From Rothia sp. (in: high G+C Gram-positive bacteria) (GTDB taxonomy: Bacteria; Actinomycetota; Actinomycetes; Actinomycetales; Micrococcaceae): DNA of 10,716 nucleotides. Below, piece after piece: positions 6,391 through 10,716 of the stretch; the first letter of the stretch is position 1; each line of letters begins with the position of its first letter. The translations under genes and the position numbers were made by a program. Under the pieces are notes generated by a model. The model was not told the DNA's origin, did not search any database, and worked only from the letters and a program-made list of their open reading frames with translations. Location of the stretch: assembly GCF_015265375.1 (NCBI RefSeq), contig NZ_JABZXW010000066.1, positions 1-10,716 of the forward strand. Direction: 5' to 3'.

Positions 6391-6566
6391 TCCTCTGAGG
6401 CTGGTTCTCTCTCGCGCTTTTGCGTCTTTTCCATCTCAGGATGCGGTTTTTCACTGTTTTTTCCATTGATGGCAATAAAATTTGTGGCTCCAGCTTGCGG
6501 TGAACAGAGTTCATCACTACTCTTATATACAGAGGTTGTCTTTTGGGCTACATAATGTTTCTAGAG

Positions 6567-6618
6567 AGCGCCGCACATTCATCATCCTTTATCGAGAAAG
6601 GGTTTGTGCGGCGCTTTT
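6567..6618 (+). terminator. Rho-independent terminator between LP5 and cysK
   Basis: AGCGCCGCACA (6567-6577) pairs with TGTGCGGCGCT (6605-6615), an 11-bp stem, followed by TTTCT. Inside the loop CCTTT (6586-6590) can pair with AAAGG (6597-6601). It lies about 177 bases after the LP5 stop. Confidence 0.78.
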
Positions 6619-6683
6619 CTGTACCCTCTTTTTGAACCTCGTTCCCTGAGGTTTTTCTCTGGCATTATTACGAACTGTGACCG

Positions 6684-6717
6684 CAGGTTTAAACCTGTCG
6701 CCGGTGAGTAGTAGAGT
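6684..6717 (+). promoter_or_regulatory. Candidate cysK promoter overlapping a 14-bp palindrome
   Basis: CAGGTTTAAACCTG (6684-6697) is a perfect palindrome. A -10-like TAGAGT lies at 6712-6717, and the -35 position 17 bases upstream (6689-6694) falls inside the palindrome. That is the classic place for a repressor operator. The regulator is not identifiable from this window. Confidence 0.45.
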
Positions 6718-6793
6718 TGCCACGTAACCGATTATTCATTGCGGAGACCCCGTCGCGGCTGGCCTCCCCCCAGGCTCATGTAAGGAGCACCCC

Positions 6794-7729
6794 ATGGCAA
6801 AGATTCTCAACAGCATTGTTGAAGCAACCGGCCAGACCCCCCTGATTAAGCTGAACCGACTGGACGAGGGCCTTCCCGGTAACGTCGCGGTCAAGCTTGA
6901 GTTCTACAACCCCGCTGGTTCGGTTAAGGACCGTATCGGCCGCGCCATCATTGACGCTGCTGAGAAGTCGGGTGCACTGAAGCCCGGCGGCACCATTGTT
7001 GAGGGTACTTCCGGTAACACCGGTATTGCGCTGGCTATGGTGGGTGCTGCTCGCGGTTACCGCGTCATCCTGACCATGCCGGAGACCATGTCTGCTGAGC
7101 GTCGCGTGCTGCTGCGCGCTTACGGTGCTCAGATTGTGCTGACCCCCGGTACCGAGGGTATGCGCGGCGCTGTGGAGAAGGCTAAGGAAATCGTTGCGAC
7201 CACCGAGAACGCTATTCTGGCGTCTCAGTTCTCCAACGAGGCGAACCCCGCTATTCACTACAACACCACCGGCCCCGAGATTTGGGAAGCAACCGACGGT
7301 AAGGTCGACATTTTCGTGGCGGGTATTGGTACCGGCGGCACCATCTCCGGTACCGGTAAGTACCTGAAGGAGCAGAACCCCAACGTGAAGGTTGTTGCGG
7401 TTGAGCCGAAGGACTCCCCGCTGCTCTCTGAGGGTCGCGTTGGTCCCCACAAGATTCAGGGTCTGGGCGCTAACTTCGTTCCCGACACCCTGGACCGCGG
7501 CATCTACGATTCTGTGACCCCGGTCAGCGCTGAGGACGCCATGCGCACCTCCCGCCTGCTGGCTACCCAGGAAGGTATTCTGGGCGGTATTTCTTCTGGT
7601 GCGGCTGTTTGGGCTGCTCTGGAGGAGGCTAAGAAGTCTGAGAACAAGGACAAGCTGATTGTTGCTATCGTTCCCGACTTCGGTGAGCGTTACATCTCCA
7701 CCGCTCTGTACGAGGACATCCGCGGCTAA
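6794..7729 (+). CDS. cysK: Cysteine synthase A (O-acetylserine sulfhydrylase)
   Basis: A cytoplasmic PLP enzyme that converts O-acetyl-L-serine and sulfide to L-cysteine and acetate, the last step of cysteine synthesis. Length is 311 residues, normal for the family. The ATG at 6794 has a strong AAGGAG (6782-6787) seven bases upstream. The PLP-binding lysine is K45 in NPAGSVKDR. The substrate-binding loop TSGNTG spans 72-77, and the glycine-rich phosphate-binding loop GTGGT spans 179-183. SSGAA near 270 matches the conserved serine that contacts the PLP pyridine nitrogen. QFSNEANP and IQGLGANFVP are also typical of CysK rather than of cystathionine beta-synthase. No extra regulatory domain is present. 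cysE lies 302 bases downstream in the same direction but behind a terminator, so the two genes are probably expressed separately. Confidence 0.96.
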   Translation: MAKILNSIVEATGQTPLIKLNRLDEGLPGNVAVKLEFYNPAGSVKDRIGRAIIDAAEKSGALKPGGTIVEGTSGNTGIALAMVGAARGYRVILTMPETMSAERRVLLRAYGAQIVLTPGTEGMRGAVEKAKEIVATTENAILASQFSNEANPAIHYNTTGPEIWEATDGKVDIFVAGIGTGGTISGTGKYLKEQNPNVKVVAVEPKDSPLLSEGRVGPHKIQGLGANFVPDTLDRGIYDSVTPVSAEDAMRTSRLLATQEGILGGISSGAAVWAALEEAKKSENKDKLIVAIVPDFGERYISTALYEDIRG

Positions 7730-7777
7730 TTGAGCTTCTGAGCCCCCGTTAGTGGGAGGTTTCAGGTTTATAGCGCT

Positions 7778-7820
7778 ACGCCCCGTCTGCCGGTTGCATA
7801 CACGGCAGGCGGGGCGTTTT
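7778..7820 (+). terminator. Strong rho-independent terminator after cysK
   Basis: Bases 7778-7792 pair with 7803-7817 in a 15-bp GC-rich stem with a single G-T wobble and a 10-base loop. Four T residues (7817-7820) follow. It separates cysK from cysE. Confidence 0.88.
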
Positions 7821-8031
7821 GCGTGCCCCACTCTAGCGTCTGCGGGTGGAGGCTCTTGGCAGGGCCGTACGGGGCGTAAATATTACGTTCTGCACGGAAT
7901 TGTGACCGAGATTTCGGAGGGGGCGTCCACTATGACAGCTGAGGGTGCGGGAATAGGTGATTGGGCCTCATTGTTGGTACCTTTGGAAAGGTCGCACACA
8001 CAGAGCACGACCGATGAGGGAAAGGGAACCC
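7821..8031 (+). promoter_or_regulatory. cysE upstream region with candidate promoter and inverted repeat
   Basis: TTGGCA (7856-7861) and AATATT (7879-7884) with a 17-base spacer form a possible promoter after the cysK terminator. The leader would be about 140 bases. ACCTTT-GG-AAAGGT (7979-7992) is a perfect inverted repeat with 6-base arms, about 40 bases before the cysE start. Its sequence differs from the cysK palindrome. No separate gene is supported here. Confidence 0.35.
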
Positions 8032-8616
8032 ATGAGTTTTATTGCGCGTCTGCGTGAAGATATTGAGAACGTCCGCCAGCACGACCCTGCTGCGCGTGGC
8101 GCTGTCGAGATTGCGCTGAACTATTCGGGTATGCACGCGATTTGGGTTCACCGTCTGACCCATAAGCTCTGGCAGAAGGATGAGACGAAGGCTCTGGCTC
8201 GTACTCTCTCGCAGTTTGCTCGTTTTCTGACCGGTGTGGAGATTCACCCCGGTGCGACCATTGGCCGCCGTTTCTTCATTGATCACGGCATGGGCATTGT
8301 CATTGGTGAGACCGCTGAGGTTGGTGACGACGTGATGCTGTACCACGGCGTGACCCTGGGCGGCCGCTCCCTGGAGAAGGTAAAGCGTCACCCCACCATC
8401 GGTGACCGCGTGACCATTGGTGCCGGCGCAAAGGTGCTGGGTCCCGTAGTCATTGGTGCCGATAGCGCGATTGGCGCAAACGCCGTGGTGGTCAACGATC
8501 ACCCCGCCGACTCGATTATTACTGGCATTCCCGCAAAGCACCGCCCGCGCACTCCGGAGAAGAAGAAGCCGCTGGTGGACGCTGTGGAGTACATTGACCC
8601 CGCCATGTGGATTTAG
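8032..8616 (+). CDS. cysE: Serine O-acetyltransferase
   Basis: Transfers acetyl from acetyl-CoA to L-serine to give O-acetylserine, the CysK substrate. The product is 194 residues, the short form common in Gram-positives. The ATG at 8032 is chosen because GGGAAAGGG (8018-8026) precedes it. An in-frame ATG at 8014 and a GTG at 7957 lack a ribosome-binding site, and the family N-terminus matches the 8032 start. The C-terminal part is a left-handed beta-helix of hexapeptide repeats (IHPGATIG, IVIGETA, VTIGAGAKVLGPVVIG, AIGANAVVV). The catalytic region IDHG (83-86) and YHGVTLGG (104-111) are intact. The protein ends in Met-Trp-Ile. In characterised complexes the terminal Ile of this enzyme inserts into the CysK active site, so a cysteine synthase complex is plausible. 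Feedback inhibition by cysteine is expected from the family. Confidence 0.94.
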   Translation: MSFIARLREDIENVRQHDPAARGAVEIALNYSGMHAIWVHRLTHKLWQKDETKALARTLSQFARFLTGVEIHPGATIGRRFFIDHGMGIVIGETAEVGDDVMLYHGVTLGGRSLEKVKRHPTIGDRVTIGAGAKVLGPVVIGADSAIGANAVVVNDHPADSIITGIPAKHRPRTPEKKKPLVDAVEYIDPAMWI

Positions 8617-8748
8617 TACTTGCTGGCATTTTGAGCCCGTAGAGGCGCGCCTGGAGGCTCCTAGCTAATATCCACAGCTCCTCTCCCCTGTTGCACCCCT
8701 AAGATATATCGTGAGATACCTCGGGGACTGCCTTATCAAGACATAACG

Positions 8749-8794
8749 AAAGCCCGCCCCGACCGGATTCTCATCCAGCCGAAGGCGGGCTTTT
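8749..8794. terminator. Bidirectional terminator between cysE and gnd
   Basis: AAAGCCCGCC (8749-8758) pairs with GGCGGGCTTT (8784-8793), a 10-bp stem followed by one more T. The A run on the left serves the minus strand, so it can end both cysE and gnd transcripts. The 25-base loop holds a small GGAT/ATCC inner stem. Confidence 0.87.
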
Positions 8795-8812
8795 GCGTTC
8801 AGCTACGTGAGC

Positions 8813-10285
8813 TTAGTGAACGTGAATATCCGCTGCGTTCACCTCGGAACGGTCGCCGCTCCACATGGTGTGGAAGGCGCCCTCTTCGTCAATACGACCG
8901 TAGGTGTGCGCACCGAAGAAGTCACGCTGACCCTGAATCAGGGATGCGGGCAGGCGGTCGCGGCGCAGACCGTCGTAGTAGGACAGTGCGGAAGCAAACA
9001 CCGGCACGGGGATGCCCAGTGCGGTTGCCTTAGCCACCACGCGACGCCAGGAAGGAACGAGCTCCTCCATGAGGTTCTTGAAGGCGGGTGCCAGCAGCAT
9101 GTTCGCGGGAGCCTCATCAGCGTAGGCAGCCATGATGTCGCCCAGCAGTTCTGCGCGGATGATGCAGCCTGCACGCCACAGCGATGCGATGGTGTCCAGC
9201 TTCAGGTCCCAGCCGTATTCCTTGCCTGCGCGGGTGAGCAGGTCCATGCCCTGTGCGTATGCAACGAGCTTGGACGCGAAGAGTGCGCGGCGCACGTCCT
9301 CAACGAACTCGGGGTCGCCTGCGCCCACGCCGGTGGTTGCGATCAGGCCTGCGGGCAGTTCGCGCTGTGCCTGCTCGCGCTGCTCACGCTCGGAGGAGGA
9401 GAGGGCGCGTGCGAACACGGACTCTGCGATAGCGGAGACGGGGGAACCGAGATCCAGGCCAGCCTTAGCGGTCCACAGGCCGGTACCCTTCTGGCCTGCT
9501 GCGTCAACAATCACGTCGACCAGCGGCTTGCCGGTCTTTGCGTCAACCTGTGCGAGCACCTCTGCGGTGATTTCGATCAGGTAGGAGCTCAGGTCGCCTT
9601 CGTTCCAGGTCTTGAAGATTTCTGCCTGCTGTGCCGGCTCAATGCCTGCGATGGAGCGCAGAATGTCGTAAGCCTCGCCGATCACCTGCATGTCGGCGTA
9701 CTCGATGCCGTTGTGGACCATCTTCACGAAGTGACCCGCACCGTCGGTGGAGATCCATGCGCAGCAGGGTGCACCGTCCTGGGGTGCCTTCGCTGCGATC
9801 TTTTCGAGCAGCGGGCCCAGGTGCTTGTAGGACTCGGCGGAGCCGCCGGGCATCATGGAGGGGCCCCAGAGAGCGCCCTCTTCACCACCGGAAACGCCAA
9901 CGCCCACGAAGTGCAGGCCCTTTTCAGCCAGGGCGTGCTCGCGACGGATGGTGTCCGGGAAGTGGGAGTTACCGCCGTCGATGATGATGTCGCCCTCGTC
10001 GAGCATGGGGGTGAGCTGCTCGATAACAGCGTCGACGGGTGCGCCCGCCTTGACCATAATCAGGATGCGGCGGGGAGACTCGAGGGAGTCGACGAGTTCC
10101 TGCAGGGACTCGGTGCGGATGAAGTCGCCGTCTGCGCCGTGCTCAGCCAGCAGTGCGTCGGTCTTCTCTACGGAACGGTTGTGCAGTGCCACGGTGTAGC
10201 CGTTACGTGCCAGGTTGCGGGCAAGGTTTGCGCCCATGACAGCAAGGCCGGTGACACCAATCTGTGCCTTCTTGTTTTCAGTCAT
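8813..10285 (-). CDS. gnd: 6-phosphogluconate dehydrogenase, NADP-dependent, decarboxylating
   Basis: Cytoplasmic enzyme of the oxidative pentose phosphate pathway: 6-phosphogluconate + NADP+ gives ribulose-5-phosphate + CO2 + NADPH. Length is 490 residues, the long homodimeric form. The N-terminal Rossmann fold has IGVTGLAVMGANLARN (9-24) and NRS at 36-38, the usual position of the NADP 2'-phosphate contact. Substrate-binding SGGEEGA lies at 132-138, followed by GPSMMPGG. Catalytic FVKMVHNGIEY spans 186-196 with K188, H191, N192 and E195. DAAGQKGTGLWTA and the C-terminal FFGAHTYGR are typical of the family. It is convergent with cysE. No Shine-Dalgarno sequence precedes the ATG; instead TATCCT ends seven bases before it, which suggests a leaderless message. 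The next gene upstream on the same strand is tRNA-Val, with its own terminator between them. Confidence 0.97.
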   Translation of the reverse strand: MTENKKAQIGVTGLAVMGANLARNLARNGYTVALHNRSVEKTDALLAEHGADGDFIRTESLQELVDSLESPRRILIMVKAGAPVDAVIEQLTPMLDEGDIIIDGGNSHFPDTIRREHALAEKGLHFVGVGVSGGEEGALWGPSMMPGGSAESYKHLGPLLEKIAAKAPQDGAPCCAWISTDGAGHFVKMVHNGIEYADMQVIGEAYDILRSIAGIEPAQQAEIFKTWNEGDLSSYLIEITAEVLAQVDAKTGKPLVDVIVDAAGQKGTGLWTAKAGLDLGSPVSAIAESVFARALSSSEREQREQAQRELPAGLIATTGVGAGDPEFVEDVRRALFASKLVAYAQGMDLLTRAGKEYGWDLKLDTIASLWRAGCIIRAELLGDIMAAYADEAPANMLLAPAFKNLMEELVPSWRRVVAKATALGIPVPVFASALSYYDGLRRDRLPASLIQGQRDFFGAHTYGRIDEEGAFHTMWSGDRSEVNAADIHVH

Positions 10286-10292
10286 GTATATA

Positions 10293-10298
10293 AGGATA
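10293..10298 (-). promoter_or_regulatory. Candidate -10 element for leaderless gnd
   Basis: Minus-strand TATCCT is followed by seven bases (TATATAC) and then the gnd ATG. No ribosome-binding site lies between them. No clear -35 lies 17 bases further upstream, where the sequence is an alternating TA run. The rest of 10286-10435 shows no gene. Confidence 0.5.
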
Positions 10299-10435
10299 CG
10301 CGCTGAGGGCGGGCTATATATAGGTGGAGTACAGTTTTATGCTCGAAGGAATCGCAGTTCCGACTGAATTATTTTCGTGAGCCTCCCGCCGGGTACTCTC
10401 GCGGCAGGTCAATGGGTAAATACAACCGGGTAAAC

Positions 10436-10464
10436 AAAAACCCCGGTACCTTGCGGTACCGGGG
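10436..10464 (-). terminator. Rho-independent terminator of tRNA-Val
   Basis: On the minus strand a perfect 10-bp stem CCCCGGTACC/GGTACCGGGG (10464-10455 with 10450-10441) encloses a GCAA tetraloop (10454-10451) and is followed by five T residues (10440-10436). It begins seven bases after the tRNA acceptor end. Confidence 0.92.
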
Positions 10465-10471
10465 TAATCGG

Positions 10472-10544
10472 TGGGTCCTACCGGGATCGACCCGATGACA
10501 TCCACGGTGTAAACGTGGCGCTCTACCAGCTGAGCTAAAGACCC
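10472..10544 (-). tRNA. tRNA-Val, anticodon UAC
   Basis: A full cloverleaf of 73 bases was folded by hand. The acceptor stem GGGTCTT/AGGACCC contains one T-G pair (positions 6-67). The D arm GCTC/GAGC has an 8-base loop. The anticodon stem CCACG/CGTGG encloses loop TTTACAC with anticodon TAC (10511-10509), which reads valine GUA/GUG. The variable loop is five bases. The T stem ATCGG/CCGGT encloses loop GTCGATC, so position 54 is G instead of the near-universal T. The discriminator is A. The next bases are CCG, so the 3' CCA is not fully encoded and must be completed by nucleotidyltransferase. Confidence 0.93.
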
Positions 10545-10592
10545 ATAGTTCTCACTGTTTCGTTTCCGTTCCAGTGGCGAACACAAGAGAAA

Positions 10593-10621
10593 ACTATACG
10601 GGCTTCTACCGAAACACGCAA
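10593..10621 (-). promoter_or_regulatory. Promoter of tRNA-Val
   Basis: On the minus strand TTGCGT (10621-10616), a 17-base spacer and TATAGT (10598-10593) form a good sigma-A type promoter. It would give a 5' leader of about 40 bases before the tRNA. Confidence 0.75.
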
Positions 10622-10625
10622 CTCG

Positions 10626-10641
10626 ATAGAACGTGTTCTAT
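10626..10641. repeat. Inverted repeat just upstream of the tRNA-Val -35
   Basis: ATAGAAC-GT-GTTCTAT, perfect 7-base arms around two bases, four bases upstream of the -35 element. It could be an operator or an activator site. It is not a LexA box, because those have four bases between GAAC and GTTC. Confidence 0.45.
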
Positions 10642-10674
10642 GTCTCAGTATTTTTTTCGTTTTCCCACTGCACC

Positions 10675-10697
10675 CCACACCAAGCCACACCAAGCCA
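10675..10697. repeat. Short tandem repeat, 10-base unit
   Basis: CCACACCAAG occurs twice in tandem (10675-10684 and 10685-10694), followed by a partial CCA. It is non-coding and near the right edge, with no function seen. Confidence 0.6.
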
Positions 10698-10716
10698 TAG
10701 TTGACCCCCTCCCCTC

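Larger units (their letters stand above)
6391..6793 (+). other. 403-base intergenic region: array terminator and cysK control region
   Basis: I see no protein gene here. The left half contains a promoter-like pair, TGAACA (6501-6506) and TATATA (6524-6529) with a 17-base spacer, about ten bases before a short stretch ending at the 6567-6618 terminator. That layout could be a small RNA of roughly 85 bases. The right half holds the cysK promoter candidate with its palindrome and a leader of about 70 bases. The leader can form a GC-rich hairpin (GGAGACC...GGCCTCC with an inner CCG-TCG-CGG) just before the ribosome-binding site. Confidence 0.5.

Noticed and set aside
6718..6793. Riboswitch or T-box before cysK
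   Set aside because: The leader is only about 70 bases, with no T-box sequence or known sulfur riboswitch core that I can recognise; only a simple hairpin is visible.
6776..7831. 351-codon open frame opposite cysK
   Set aside because: Mirror of the cysK codon pattern, no ribosome-binding site and no recognisable motifs.
7957..8031. Upstream GTG start for cysE
   Set aside because: It would add 25 residues with no family similarity and no ribosome-binding site; GGGAAAGGG supports 8032.
8807..10306. Long 499-codon open frame on the plus strand opposite gnd
   Set aside because: It is antisense to an unmistakable 6-phosphogluconate dehydrogenase; the translation is Cys/His/Gly-rich nonsense, a usual by-product of high-GC codon bias.
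10314..10586. 90-codon minus-strand frame across the tRNA
   Set aside because: It runs through the tRNA-Val gene and its terminator; this is a typical false call.
10626..10641. LexA/SOS box
   Set aside because: The arms contain GAAC and GTTC but with two bases between them; the actinobacterial SOS box needs four.

Overview
The window looks like chromosomal DNA of a high-GC actinobacterium of the family Micrococcaceae. The best guess is Rothia, of the R. mucilaginosa type. This is inferred from strong G/C bias at third codon positions, the DUF6318-type lipoproteins that I associate with Micrococcales, apparently leaderless genes, and the style of the Gnd and CysE proteins. I could not run a database search, so the genus is an inference.

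Layout from left to right. (1) Bases 1-389, minus strand, hold the N-terminal part of a P-loop GTPase that runs off the left edge. (2) Bases 390-986 are a 597-base gap, partly AT-rich and crowded with inverted repeats. (3) Bases 987-6390, plus strand, hold five consecutive, divergent paralogous lipoprotein genes, called LP1 to LP5 here, all resembling DUF6318. Each has a twin-arginine signal peptide ending in a lipobox-type cysteine, a conserved core, and a low-complexity tract whose position differs from gene to gene. (4) Bases 6391-6793 contain a terminator hairpin and the cysK promoter region, which includes a perfect 14-bp palindrome. (5) cysK (6794-7729) and cysE (8032-8616) encode the last two steps of cysteine synthesis but are separated by a 15-bp terminator stem. 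(6) A terminator that works in both directions separates cysE from the convergent gnd gene (8813-10285, minus strand; 6-phosphogluconate dehydrogenase). (7) A tRNA-Val(UAC) gene on the minus strand has a good promoter and a textbook terminator.

How the genes relate. CysE makes O-acetylserine and CysK converts it to cysteine. The CysE C-terminus ends in isoleucine, the residue that docks into CysK in known cysteine synthase complexes. Gnd supplies NADPH and ribulose-5-phosphate and has no obvious regulatory link to its neighbours. The lipoprotein array is the most unusual part: it looks like repeated tandem duplication followed by divergence, giving several surface-anchored versions of one domain of unknown function on stalks of different composition and placement.
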